Assembly: GCF_021155765.1 (NCBI RefSeq)
Contig: NC_060107.1
Location: 12,944,501 to 13,008,500, forward strand
Length of the DNA stretch: 64,000 nucleotides
Direction: 5' to 3'
From: Diprion similis
Lineage: Eukaryota; Arthropoda; Insecta; Hymenoptera; Diprionidae
Shown: positions 26,201 through 39,911 of the stretch, one piece after another
How the letters are laid out: the number at the start of each line of letters is the position of its first letter
How positions within the stretch are numbered: the first letter of the stretch is position 1
Translations under genes and position numbers: made by a program
The notes under the pieces: generated by a model
Seen by the model: only the letters and a program-made list of their open reading frames with translations
The model's database searches: none
Told to the model about the DNA's origin: nothing

Positions 26201-29200
26201 ATGCGAGTCGACTACCTGTCGCAGCCATGGACGTTGCTGTTCTGCGTCCGGATAGCGATCTTTCTCTCCATCATGTGTCTCATCTCGAAACCGGCGGCAA
26301 CCGTTATCACCCTTCAGGACATAGGTGAGTGCGTTCTTCCCCTATTTTCGGAACCACATTTTCATACTTGAATTCTTACAAATACAGTGACTATCATCCG
26401 GACATTTGAAGGAAATACGATTTACTATTGACCGTTACTAGCTAATACAACATTCCTTCTTTGATATAACTATGTAGAAAAAACACATATTTCACAATAG
26501 TTCAAGTGAGATAAGTGAGGCTGTAGTCGCACTTTTCACGCCTTGTATGTACAAAGTGACACTCGAATTCTATTCTTTATGACATTTGAAAGGGATTGGA
26601 ACTCTAGACTTGATGGATGTCACCGGGATCCTGCAGGAACCTGCAGGAGTTAATGTATCCATAGGACGATGTGATTGGAGCAAGGGAGCATACGACATTT
26701 CAGCAGCGGAACTTCTAACAGTTAACACTGCAACGCTATTTCCAAATGAATTTCCTCAAGATTTTTCAATTCTCGTAGTAGCCAAGCAAAAACCAGGTGA
26801 ATATAATAGAGGATATGCATTTGGAAATTTTGTAACCCTTTTTAACCGATTTCTCTTTAAATCGATAGGAAGCCCTACTTCCGCCATACTTACGATTTAC
26901 AGTGAACTCGGCGACGAGCAACTCATGTTGTCTCTAGGAGACGACGTAACCCTTCGTTACGGTAATCTCGATGTCGAGACTGTTTCATTTGGCGTAAATG
27001 TTTCGAATGGAGAATGGCATCGTCTTGGATTCAGTATCAAAGGGGACGCCGTCACTTTGATTTTTGATTGTAGTCTTCAGATAACAAAAGAGTTACGTAG
27101 AAATCTTTCCATACCCATTAGTACATCTGGAATCATTATTGTTGGCCAACAATTGACAAACACAAATGTGTATACGGTAAGTACAAGCATTGCAGCCTCA
27201 CGAGGGTGAAGCTTTTCACAAACGATGAGCGCATAGTAATTTTTCAGGGAGAGATTGAGCTTTTGAAGCTTGCTCCAAATCCAGATGCAGCCTACGAAAT
27301 CTGTACAGTTTTTGCCCTGAATTGCGGATTCCAACATCGCCGTCAACCGGGTCGAACAATTTCGCACGACAGTCATATTCCCGATCGTATTTCTGGATTC
27401 TCCAGCTCTTCGGACTATCAGTCTAGATTTCACGGAAGTTCTCCTGTCGAAGAATTTCCGACTTCTAATCAGCAGTTCAGTCAATCTAGTGACACTGACG
27501 GTAGTAGCTTGGAGATATCTCCAAGTCAATTATACGGAGTCAACAGTGAACAGAACAATATGACGGAAAGGAGAGGATCGGCTATTTTACCAGCAGGAAG
27601 TTTCGGCCGACGAAATTCATCCGCATCTTATGATCGATCAATTAATCAAGAATACGAGGCGGAAACAGATGAAGACGATGACTACATTTATGCACCCACA
27701 GGGTCTAACACCGTAGGCGAGCCCCCAACTACAGTATCATCGCCAAATGATACGTTCGTGAGTTACATCAATGTTGCTAATACTTTCTCCACTCGATCTC
27801 CAAAAGGTATAACACTTCTTCTTTCAATCCAAGTAGACCGAAGTTGAGAAATCGACAACAGAAGAATACGATACCACCTATGGCGAGAGTAGAAATTCTG
27901 GTAGAACACCGCAATATTCACCGACCGAAAAATTCGACGTCTATGGTTACTACACCATTCCTGGACCACCAGGTCCTCGTGGTTATCCAGGGCCAGTTGG
28001 CGCACCTGGATTACCAGGGAAGAAGGGCGAACCTGGAAGAGACGGTCTTTTCGGGATGCAAGGTGCACCAGGACCTCCAGGACACGTTTTCATGATACCA
28101 ATGAACCAACAAGGAAACGAAAAGGGGCCAGATTCGCAGCCCGAAGCCTTCCGGCAGATGTTGTCCCAGCACATGATGTCCATGCGTGGCACTGAAGGCC
28201 CGATGGGACTGACTGGTATCCCAGGGCCCGAGGGACCACCTGGTTCTCAGGGGCAAAAAGGTGAACCAGGATATATTGGAGAACCAGGGCTGCGAGGCGA
28301 AAGAGGCTTGCCTGGATCCCCCGGGAGGGAAGGACGACGCGGGCGTCCTGGACGGGACGGCGATAGAGGTCTTACTGGTCCCCCAGGAATGAGAGGAGAA
28401 CAAGGTTTGCAAGGTCTACCTGGCCTTCCTGGAGATAAAGGTGAGAGAGGCTTCCAGGGTGGTAAGGGGGATCAAGGACTTCCAGGGCACGAAGGAATGC
28501 AGGGAGAGGATGGTACACCAGGCTTGCCAGGCTTACCTGGAGAATTGGTGAGTTATAGGTTATTATTTTACCAAGTTAAGTAATATAGTGACTTCCCTTA
28601 AACCGGGCAAAAGTCAATCCAGAATCGAAAGTCCGGTTTCTGAGATTCAACGACAATTTGTTTTCATGCTTGAAATCAAGGGTCCCAGAGGGTTTATCGG
28701 TCCGCGTGGATTTCCTGGACTGCCAGGGAACCCTGGGATTCCTGGTAGTGAAGGATCACCTGGGGCCAAAGGTAATACTGGCCCTGCTGGTCAGCCTGGA
28801 CCACCAGGTCAGTCTGGACCGATGGGACCAGTAGGGGCTCCTGGTCCACAAGGAGTAATGGGGCCCACTGGACTAGTGGTAAGTGTACTAAAAACCATGA
28901 CTCATGATGAAAAATAATGAGGTTCCTGTTTTGTATAGGGTCCTCATGGAAAATCCGGAATGCCTGGACTACCAGGAGCAGATGGTCCCCCTGGCCATCC
29001 TGGAAATCCAGGCATGCCAGGTCCCAAGGGCGAGCAAGGTCCTCAAGGTCCGCAAGGACCAGTAGGATTCCCGGGTAACCGAGGAGTAAAAGGTGACGAA
29101 GGCAAGAGAGGCGCAGTCGGCGATCGAGGGGACAAGGGAGAACGCGGTATGGAAGGTGAAAAGGGAGACTTAGGTACGAAAGGTGAGCCAGGACAATCTG

Positions 29201-32200
29201 GACCTCAAGGTATACCTGGCCTCGAGGGTCTCGAAGGTCCTAAAGGGTTTGAAGGACCACGAGGCGAAACAGGACAGCCTGGACCTCCCGGCGAAAAGGG
29301 TAAAATTGGAATACCCGGATTCGCTGGTTATCCTGGTAATGCTGGAGAGAAGGGGGACAAAGGGCAGGCGGGTAGGTCTGGACCAGCTGGAGATAAGGGT
29401 GAAAGGGTGAGTTTGTTAAAAGTTATAATATAAAATGTGTTTCCAGTTAATCAGAAATATCTCCAACGCTGCTAATTAATTTTCGTTACGAAGGTTGGCA
29501 ATTTGATTTCACTGGTATAATGATTTCTTTTTGACACAGGGGAACACCGGAACGTCAGGCGAGCGGGGAGAAATGGGCCCCAGAGTAAGTTGATAAATGT
29601 TCAATACAGAATTTTATTGAGTTCAATTCCTGGGTTATTTGTGATACGACTGTCCCTATTTTCGCATAAGGGATTCCGTGGTGCTCGCGGTCGGCGGGGG
29701 TCTGAGGGATTACCTGGTCCCAAAGGGGATACCGGTCAACCAGGACCACCGGGAGTCCAGGGAGAATCTGGTCCTCCAGGTATGGAAGGACCCCGTGGAT
29801 TCATTGGGCTTCCGGGTCAACAAGGTCTTAATGGCAAAGTTGGGATTCCTGGGGCACCTGGAGAACGTGGGTCTGCCGGAAAGTCCGGGCCACCGGGACC
29901 ACCTGGTGCCCCCGGTGTTGTTGGGCCATCCGGCCCTTCTGGAGAACCTGGGCCGCCTGGAGAACCTGGAATTCCTGGAAGTCCAGGTTTACCAGGAGAG
30001 TCCGGAATGCCTGGCGAACAAGGCAAAGAAGGCCCACCTGGACCAATGGGGCCTACAGGGAAAGAAGGACCTCCAGGTCAAAGTGGACTACCTGGTTTTC
30101 CCGGGGAAAGGGGAATGAATGGCTTACCGGTGATTATATTTCAATAAATTCAATGGATACCATAGTTCAGAAGTAAATATCGATCCAATAATAATTTTCC
30201 TTCAAATCAATTAGAACTTTCTATTTTTTGTAATGAATCTCGATATCAATTTGTTAACAGGGTATACCAGGCTTGAAAGGAGAAATGGGACCTCTCGGAC
30301 CACCTGGTACAACTGGTGATAAAGGTGCACAAGGTGAGCCTGGTAAAGATGGCCCACCTGGGTCAGAAGGACGGCAAGGTCCGAAAGGTCCACCTGGAGC
30401 AGTTGGCGTCAAAGGTGAAATGGTAGGTCTAGTGACTGTGAAGAGCATACAGTAGTTAAAAACAATAGATTTCATTATGACGATTTAATTGTTTAGGGCG
30501 AACCTGGTTTACCAGGACCAACTGGTCGAGATGGTTTACCAGGATTACGAGGTCTACCTGGCCCTCCCGGACCCGTTGGAGTTCCTGGTGAGGATGGAGA
30601 TAAAGGAGATATTGGTCCTCCTGGTGAAAAAGGGTTCAAAGGTTCGCAAGGAGAAAGTGTGAGTTCACATATACATTTATTTTGGATTGCTAAACGTTTT
30701 AATGTGTTATAGTAAGCAATCGGACTCAGGGTCCGTCCATGGACGACTAACAACAAACAAAAAAAATGTCACCTAAATCTGCGTTGAAACATTGAGGATC
30801 ATTCCTTGCAATTTTACGCTCAATTTGGATCAAATACAACTAAGCAACTAATTGTATTATATGTCCTTGAACTAGGGTCCAGCAGGTCCGCCTGGTATAC
30901 AAGGAATGAGAGGGGAGCCTGGACCGGTGGGACCTTCCGGCGAAAAAGGACCTCCAGGAGAAATCGGAAGGCAAGGAAGTAAAGGCGAAGAAGGTCCTAT
31001 GGGCGTTCCTGGCCCAGCAGGACCAATCGGATTGCAGGGTTTACCTGGACCAACAGGTATGAAAGGAGATATAGGAGACGATGGGCCCACAGGTCCAGTA
31101 GGGCCAGCTGGAACTCCTGGAGAACAAGGATCAAGAGGGCCGAAAGGAATTGAGGGTATTCAAGGACCTCCTGGTCTTGAGGGTCGCCAAGGCGACAAGG
31201 GAGAGTCGGGGACTCCTGGAGCTCCGGGCCCCCCCGGTATTGATGGAAAACCGGTAATATATTACACCAATATCACTAACCCTTGTTGCGAACATCCACC
31301 ATTAAAAGTTCCAATCAAAAACGGAAACACTTGCATTCGAACGATAGAGCAAAAGTTATAAACTTATCTTAAAATATCTTAAAACTAAATATCTAACTTA
31401 AATTAATATCAAAAAACATTTCTTCCGGGTACGTTTATAGGGTGAACGAGGCGCGGTAGGGCCGAAGGGTGAAGAAGGCAAGGCTGGCCCAGCTGGACCA
31501 CCAGGAGGACATGGAATCAATGGGCCTGAAGGCCCGAAAGGAAATGCAGGTGCACCAGGATTCCCAGGGCCACCAGGTGAGCCTGGCATAATGGGGCCAA
31601 AAGGAGAGCCTGGTAAAGACGGAGAGGAGGGTCGTCCTGGAGAAGCTGGAGCAACAGGTGAAATGGGATCACCCGGAAAAGAGGGAGAGCCAGGACCACC
31701 AGGCAAACCGGTAAGGTACAATTTTCGTCAATTGATTGGAAATGACAAGTCATGATCATGTTCGTCATTTGAAGGGTCCCGAAGGGCCAGCGGGAATGCA
31801 AGGCAACACAGGATTGCCGGGTGAAAAAGGAGATCTCGGACCACCAGGAGCCCCTGGTTTACAAGGACGGATTGGGCCACAAGGTGAGCCAGGGCCACAA
31901 GGGTCATCTGGACCTAGAGGACTGCCAGGTGCAGCCGGGGAGAATGGACCGCCAGGTTTGTCGGGAGCAGCCGGTCAGCCTGGTAAAATAGGAGCATCTG
32001 GTCCCAGGGGACCAAAAGGTGACCGCGGACGCCGAGGACCAAAAGGTCATCGTGGCGAACTCGGGCATATTGGAATTAAGGGGGACCAAGGTGAAAAGGG
32101 GGAAAGAGGTGCGAAAGGGCCGGTGGGACCGGAAGGTGCGAAGGGCGCTGTAGGTCCTCAAGGTTTGATGGGACCAAAAGGCAACGATGGTCCCCAAGGT

Positions 32201-33439
32201 TTGCCTGGCTTGGAAGGTCCTCCTGGATTAAAAGGCATGATGGGTGGGGATGGTATGAAAGGAGATGCAGGCCCACCAGGTCCCCCAGGACCGCCAGGAC
32301 CCCCTGCAGAGCAACTAATGATTCCACCGGAGCTCTTTTTGCGAAGGGATGAATTGACGAGTCGAAAGCGACGAGACGTCGAACCAAAGTTAGTATCGAC
32401 TCATTTTTTAAAACTATTTTTGGCAATCTAGCTTTGTTGTCACTGTGTGTTTTTCGGTAGGAATGACAAGGATGACGTCCAGGATAACATAAATAATCAC
32501 AGCGAGGAAGAACTGGGGCCGAAATTTATCGATATGTACAGTTCGATATACACTATGCGGCAAGAATTAGATCGCATACGTAAACCAATGGGTACCAGAG
32601 AAAATCCAGTGAGGACATGCAAGGATCTGTTTTATGGACACCCTCAATTTTCAGATGGTATAGTTTGTATTAAAAAAAATAATTAGCATTCACCAGTAAT
32701 GACATTATTGTTGAGACAAACCTTTTTTACAAATGTAAATAAGTTTGAAAACTCAAGAAAGCTAAGATAGCCGTTGTCACTCAAAAACACTCTTGATACT
32801 CAGGTTGGTATTGGATTGATCCAAATATCGGAATGCCGGATGATGCTGTATACGTTTACTGCAATATATCAGCTTCAGGCGAAACTTGTGTGTTTCCCGA
32901 TATGCACAGCAGTCAAATGCCAAACATTCCATGGAGAAAGGAAAACGAACACGGCGACTGGTACTCAAATCTTCGCGGAGGTTTCAGAGTAAGATATAAA
33001 TTAGTACTAACATTGTCAAAAACAGCATTGAATCAACAAATTATATCGAATACTCATCACTTTTCATCACCTTTCACAGATAACTTACGAGAGCATTGGC
33101 GTCGTCCAAATGAATTTTCTACGACTACTGAGCCAAGAAGCATATCAGAATTTCACCTACACATGCATAAACAGCGCTGGATGGTACAGTGTACCTGGAT
33201 ATAATCACGACTTAGCTCTGAAACTTCTTGGTGAAAATGAGGATAAGTTTTCCTACGGTGGAACACGTCCCAGCGTAATAGTTGACGGGTGTAAAACTCG
33301 CAAGAGTAAAAGTGAAACAGTGTTTGTAGTAGCAACTAAAAAACTAAAACAACTTCCGATAATTGATTTCTATCCAATTGATTACGGTTTACCTCATCAA
33401 GCCTTTGGTTTTTCAGTAGGCCCGGTATGTTTCAAATAA
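26201..33439 (+). CDS. Fibrillar collagen alpha chain (type V/XI-like)
   Basis: Secreted matrix fibril former, 1,784 aa. Exons: 26201..26324, 26593..26796, 26869..27176, 27248..27757, 27837..28547, 28681..28878, 28939..29406, 29540..29584, 29671..30129, 30261..30422, 30497..30658, 30876..31253, 31441..31710, 31775..32388, 32461..32657, 32804..32988, 33080..33439; phases agree. Order: signal peptide; laminin-G/TSPN-like domain ([26 protein letters not shown]); acidic Ser/Thr-rich variable region with DEDDDY; short minor helix; QML/HMM non-helical hinge; major helix 28188..32305 of 1,011 residues (337 uninterrupted Gly-X-Y). Every helix exon segment is a multiple of 9 nt. The COLFI C-propeptide starts RTCKDLFYG and ends GPVCFK. 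It lacks the second and third canonical cysteines. Intron 2 (26797-26868) is 72 nt, in frame and stop-free. Confidence 0.95.
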
Positions 33440-35195
33440 CCACGAATATCGTCAAATGATACTAGGTATCACATGTTACTCACATATTACTAGAAAATTC
33501 CTAACTAGAGTAGCTGCATATCACAGATAAATGAATGGCTAACTAAACAGGATATGCCAATTAATATGTATTAGGTATGATGTGTATGCTTTTCTTCTGG
33601 TGTAAACTTTTAATACCAAATCAGTACTCAAAAACTCAGTGAATCGATCGGCATTAACTGATCTATATAAAATATAGGTTTACTTCGAAACCATTAGCAT
33701 GAAGCTTGGCAGGAACATGAATGTGTAGATAAAACTATCATAATTGATTATTGAACACTTAAGGTCATAAAAATTCTTCCCGGATCCAACGATATACACC
33801 TTAACATTAATAGAATTATTGTGTTTTATGCAACTAGTACTTTCATCTGTAGATTAAATGTCGTGTAAGATATATCTGCTTGAGGTAAAGTCAAACTTAT
33901 TTTCATTGAGACAATTCATACGACGTATGCTTCATCTTAAGCAATGATTTGGTAAATGTATTTTTCTGTCAGGCTAATCTCTAGCCAATTACATGGCAAA
34001 ATCATCTTTATGGGTTGATGAAGATTCCTAAGATGCGCATAGTAATTGATTGACGTTCATTTTTACGAGTATGCTCGGCATCTTTAATCCTGAATCTCCT
34101 AAACATTAAACTCACCGAGAGAGAGAGAGAAAAATTTGAGATGTTGGGCTACCGTGTACTGAAGTGATGAGATTTTATGTACATAAGAGTGAATAACTGG
34201 TATTTAATAGTTTGTATGTACAGTGATTAAAATAGATATACTTAAGTTATAAGAGGTGCAAATTAATGTAAGAATTCTAAATGACAGTAATATTTTTTAT
34301 TATACGCATGTAGTCTACCTTGTAGTTTGTCCGTGCTACTATATACACTCAGCTGTATCAGAAAATGCGATGTTTAGACATAATTGTACAGTACAGGTCT
34401 TATGAATATAATATAATTTATAGTGACGCATTCAGCAACTGAAGTAAATGTTATAACCTTCTTACCCGAAATTTTTTCCATGCTGTATTCAGCATATCAA
34501 ATGCTTAGTTTTCATTAGCGTTTCGGTTTTCTATCGGTATTGGAAATTGACATGCTAACGAAACTACGAAAACATGGCTGAGTATTGTGCGCAACGAAAA
34601 GTTCATCAGTTTATCTACAATCAGTGCTCATTTGTTTGACTGCCATAATGTTTTTTTAAATTTTTACTTGCCACTTTATTTGAATGAATCTCAATAATGA
34701 TATATTTAGGTGCTCACTAAAACTAGTTTCTTTTTTGACTACCAGATGTCGCGACCAAAGTGATCAGTTCCCAATTACAACGATTGAAAGCCTTTTATTG
34801 ACATCATTGATTCCAATCAAAAAATTTCCGAGAAATTTGACAAGCGTTTTGGCATTATTTAAAAGGTTTAAGGAAATTCATGAAAATAGATTCATTTAAC
34901 TACAAAAACTGAAAATTCGAATTTTTGAGAATTGACATTTTTCACATATTTTATCCAGAAAATTGTTTTAAATACACTTCGACAGAGCTTTCCATTGCGT
35001 TAGGCATAAAAATATGGTTAAAAACACAAAAAAAATTCTTTTGAAGAATTGGTTGAATCGGGGATCTTCAGCTTTTTTTGTATAAAAACGCTTTATGCAA
35101 ATTGATTAGACGCGTACATCTGAGTACTAAATTTTCCAGCCACTATCACGGTGTAAAAAACTATTTTTAAAAGAGGACCCAAAAAGTCCAATCAT
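33440..35195. other. Convergent 3' region between collagen and VPS53
   Basis: 1.75 kb of AT-rich non-coding sequence separating two convergent genes, presumably both 3' UTRs. It contains a short GA repeat at about 34119-34132. A minus-strand AATAAA (plus TTTATT near 34676) could serve VPS53. No exon-like structure seen. Confidence 0.6.
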
Positions 35196-38100
35196 TTACA
35201 TCCTTTTCTTTATCAATTTTTCTAACCTTTTAATTCGTCCAGCCTCATGCTCTGGACTATCTTGAGTAACGTTCGTGGTATCTCCCAACAACAAGCTGCT
35301 TCCACTATGCCTAAATTGGTCCACTAATTGCATCTGTTCTGTTCTTCGTAGTCCCTGAGAAAGAAACGATTAGTTACTGTAATTTCTATAAATCGCCGAC
35401 ACCATTTCAAATTGCTGTGGGTCCCAGAAACTATTGAGCAAAAGTTAGTTAATACCTTCATATCGAGTATTTTCTGAAATTCTGCGGTTGGTAAATCAGG
35501 AAGCAGTTTCCTACACTGGTCCGCAAAGGCACTCGGAGATTCTGCAGGAGACATTACAACCTTCAATATCATCTCAGCTTTAGTCATACCCTTGACAACT
35601 ACCTGTAATTAATAAAATTAAACATTTCAGCAAATGAGTAATTCTGTTTTCAAGATTGGTAAATTCGTTTTTATGAAATGGCTTCAGAAATAACTTTTTC
35701 TCGTCAAGTGAGGTGGATAAAGATTTTAAAAAAAAAATCACGAACCGCTGAAATATTCATGAAAAAATACCAAGGCTCGCAGAAAATTCAATGAGAACAA
35801 TATCTCGAGCTCTAGTAATGATTTCGCATTCAGATGGTACACACCTTTGTGTATGTGGCAGGTGCTTTTCTTTGTATTTGATAACCAGTTGATGGTAAAT
35901 CGAGTAGTGCTGTCTTGAGCATGTGAACATCTAGTAACAACTGTTCTGCCCCAACTGTGTTCAAAGGCTTACATTTATACAGCTGCTGCACTACTTTAGG
36001 AATGAATGAACTAGAAAGAAATAATCACATTGAATAATAGAACTTGAAGAGATAGAGAGAAAGAGGGATACAATGAGTAGTTCACCTCGCGAATTTAACA
36101 CAAAGTTGTGTAAAATATTTTCTACAAGATGATAATCTTTCTCGAATAGAGGGAATATTCTGCCTAAGATGTGAAACGATAGTGCTGACGTAGGCACTTT
36201 GGTCTCCAACACTTTCAATGTGTATCCATTGTACCTGTAACAAAAATAATTATTCCATCTTATTGTATTAATAGCAGTATCTGAAATCTATTGCGATTGG
36301 GAACTATTCAAAACTGATATGAAACAACTTCTGATGAAATTACATCATTAAACGTAGCTTTGGAAATATTCACCTTGCTCATTGCAGTCAATGCGGATTC
36401 ACAAGCAGACTCCAGATCTTGTACTAACAGCTGAATACAGTTGGATATAACACTTGAAAACAAAAGTACCAAGTTTTGTTTTATTGCAAATGGTAAAAAG
36501 TAATAGAACTGTTACGAATTTTTGCATTAAACGAAAATATACCTGTGAAATATATCTTGTTCCTGTGACAAATTAATCTTCTCCGAAAACTGTGCATCTG
36601 TCTTTTCTCTCAGCTTTTCTTCTAGTTGTTGGGTTGTCTCGAGACAATATTCCGCTGTTGTCAGAATACTGATGGGATAGATGTGCTATATTTATTTGAA
36701 CAAGCACTTGTGCTTGAACTTACAAAAGCAACAAATATTCAGGTACTGTTAATTGATAATAAGGAATTCAACTTTACCAGCAAATCCGAGATTGTTCCTC
36801 CTTACTAAATCTAGTAGCTTCACCTTCTTTCAGAAAGCTTTGGAAATTTTGTATAAGACCGGCTGTTGACAGGTCTCGAAGATCGCGTGTTATGTTACTC
36901 ATACTGGTCCCAATACTAGCACCACTGCCAATTCTACAAAAGAATACATGCCATTTCTCAGGAAAAAGAAAATATGCTTGAAAACAAATGTTTTATCATG
37001 GATTTTCAATTTAGGTAAGCTTTTAACAAATACCCATTCTTTTAAGTTGCCAAGTTTCTCAAAGATCATTTATGTCACTTACTTTGGTAAATTATTCTGC
37101 AACAGTTTCAATGCATATTCTCGAAGATACTTTTGGAAAATGGAAGTCAGATTAAGCATGATAAAGCCTGTACTAAGTTGTGTACATTGTATCATACACT
37201 TTTTGTAAAACACAAAAAGATCTGCACATGAAGATAACACACTACTCGGCCCCTCCACTCCATCGAGCTCTTTTGCTCCGGGAGGTTGCAATTTACAATC
37301 ATTTAAAAATTTGTCCATCAAGTCTGCCAAATTTCTATCCAGACTTTCTATATAAATATTCAGGTATGGTTCAAAACACTTTCCAATTAAACGAGTGAAC
37401 AAAGATGTGTTAGATTTTTCTGGCTCTCCTTGCTCGGTATACCCTTCCTCAAAGGGGTTTTTAGCCTCTTCATTTTCTTCGAAAGGATTTGTGGTTTTTT
37501 TTTCAGAGAGTGTGTCAGAATTTTCCAGCGTAAGTCCGGCAAACCTTTTAGCTAATAAATTTTCAAAACTTGTAGTCCTCTGTATTGCGTAAAGAAGAAG
37601 TTTGACATCAATTTCATGTCGCCTTCGCTCCATAAGTTTGCTCAAGTCTTCTCGCGTCATATGACAGAACTGCACAGCAATCCTTTCAGAGACTTCCCAG
37701 TTTTGAGGAAATATTGAACCAAACTTGCTCTCAAATTCTAATAAATGTTTTTTTATCCAAGCATATCGTCTGTCAATTTTATCCAACCAAGCTGAATCTT
37801 GATTCTCATCGAACAAGTGAGAGTACTCTTGTAATTGCATGGCAATAAACCAGCTCAGCAGATCTTTCCTTAACAAATCGAATATAATAAATATTAAACT
37901 CTTAATGGCTTAGAAAATAATCATTTCATTATCATGAAAGTGATGAAAATGACTGAATGATAATCAATAAAATTTAGCTTACTTCACTCTAGGATCTAAG
38001 ACTGACATAACAAGACACCCTTCGCTTAGTTGAGCAAAGTGTTTGGGATTCTGACCAGAAAATGCTTCTCGAAAATCGGCAGTTATTTGTTCAGCCAACT

Positions 38101-39157
38101 CGACTTGAATCTGTTTCACCTACATTGGTAAATTAGTTTTGATCAATTAATTCTGGTCTAAATTATAACTAGAATATAATGTTTAATAATCAACTATGAA
38201 TTAGTGAACTAAAAAAGATAAAACATTGGAGACGAAACATATAATTGAAGTTAAAATTAAGTCTTACCTGATCAGAAAGCTGTTTAATTTGAGGAATATC
38301 CATGTAATTACTAAAATGTTGCATAACTTCCATAATAGCTTGAAGAGGCATGACTATCTCCCCATATTGTTTTTTCTGCGTTAGAGCTCTGAAAATATCA
38401 TACATCTTACTCCAATATAGTCTTAGGGCCTTGGGTAAATTATTTATACAAAACAGAAATTCTACGCACTTCAAACTATCTACACCTCCGACCAACATGT
38501 GTAAATGATTCAAAGCAGTGATAGATGATGTTAAATTCCTCTTAGCAAAGTCCAGTTGTTTTATATCTCGAGTAATTTCCTTAACAGTTTCTTCAGATTG
38601 CTCTGCCTTATCCTTTATGTCCTTAATATGGACGAATAACTGTCTGATCACTTTATGAGCATCTTCCAACGCAACACGGCCATCCTGCCCGACATTAGTT
38701 TGCCCCCTGACAACTGATCGAATTTCCTGATCAATGGAACAAATTTTGAATTCCATTTTACTTATCACATCATCTATGTTGGATAACGATTGCTCAGTGG
38801 GAAACAAGGAATTTATGTAATCCACAGCATTGAAGTTTGGCTGATCCAAGGGATCGGTACTCGGTAAAACCTGAAAGACAATTTACATGTGAAATAACCC
38901 CGCCTCACTTCGGCACATACTGTATTCATTTTCATGACATTGCTTGTTGATAGTTGCAATAGTTGAGTCGAAAAGAAAGAGAAATACCAATGTCAGAGAA
39001 TAGGGCATATTATTCATGTTTTCGGCATCAGTGCTATTAGTCGTCATGAAAATTTAACCTAAAACCTAACCTGTTCGATAACGGTTTGAACATCAGAAGG
39101 ATATATGTACGTTGTGGATTGTAATTCCTCAAATTCATCGTCTTGCCGGGATGCCAT
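35196..39157 (-). CDS. Vps53: VPS53, GARP/EARP tethering complex subunit
   Basis: Subunit of the GARP complex (with VPS51, VPS52 and VPS54), which tethers endosome-derived vesicles at the trans-Golgi; also in EARP. Exons in transcript order: 39157..39071, 38870..38470, 38388..38268, 38119..37983, 37868..37083, 36933..36778, 36668..36543, 36452..36374, 36234..36086, 36010..35845, 35602..35456, 35354..35196; 837 aa, phases agree and length matches human VPS53 (about 830). Diagnostic blocks: [31 protein letters not shown] and LNHLHML in the N-terminal coiled-coil region; [27 protein letters not shown] and [19 protein letters not shown] in the middle; [14 protein letters not shown] and FQKILDMK near the end; the basic tail EKLIKKRM at the C-terminus. 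It is convergent with the collagen gene and in tandem with FAM20B. Confidence 0.96.
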
Positions 39158-39911
39158 TTTTTTTTTTTTAATTGTCACACAGGACAAAAAATTTTCGCGG
39201 TTTCTATTGGAATGAATTACTAATTGGTAGCATCTGTCAAACCGCGATAAGTCACAGACTTCTGGAATTACAGGGCGCAGCCATGACTATACCTGACTAA
39301 CGTCATTCAAGTATACTTGTTAAGGTCCCGTTAAGTTGCGATAGGTCTGGCACTTAGGACGGAACTTGGACGGAACGTTCGATTATGTCTGTTGAAACAG
39401 TTTTGAAAACAGCTTTTCGACCAATCACAATTGTTATTTGGCAGGAAAACGTTCTACAACCGTTAGCTAACTGTGGCCACGTTTAAGCGCGAAATTCATT
39501 CGATTCCATTAGCCATAAGCATAATGCGGAAGCATTCCGCATGCAGTATGCGAAAATTCGTATTTCCTATTCCTAGGTAATAGCTAAAAAATCTCTAGTA
39601 CCGTATATATCAATCTCAATCAATATCAATCAGATATGTGTCATTTATTCAGAAAACAAGATATTTATTCATAAATTTACAAGCATATACCACATGTTCG
39701 TAGGATGTAGCATACTAAGCATTCTAAGACTGCATCTTGACAATAAAATACGCAGAATAGAATATCTTTCGACTTCATAGTAGAAAACTGTGTATAGTTT
39801 GCTAAAAATTTCGACTTTGATTATGAAAGCTATTCTGCGTCATTTTTTCCCGTGCTGTTCGGAATTTTTCGTCTCAACCTAGATCTTCTTGTCTTTAAAC
39901 TGATTATCAAA

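Noticed and set aside
28011-32426. Many long minus-strand and off-frame ORFs across the collagen gene
   Set aside because: They are shadows of the Gly-X-Y repeat, whose GGN/CCN codon composition suppresses stops in other frames.
38388-38470. Open read-through between VPS53 exons 2 and 3
   Set aside because: The frame stays open, but removing it as an intron (GTGCGT to TTTTCAG) restores the conserved VPS53 sequence.
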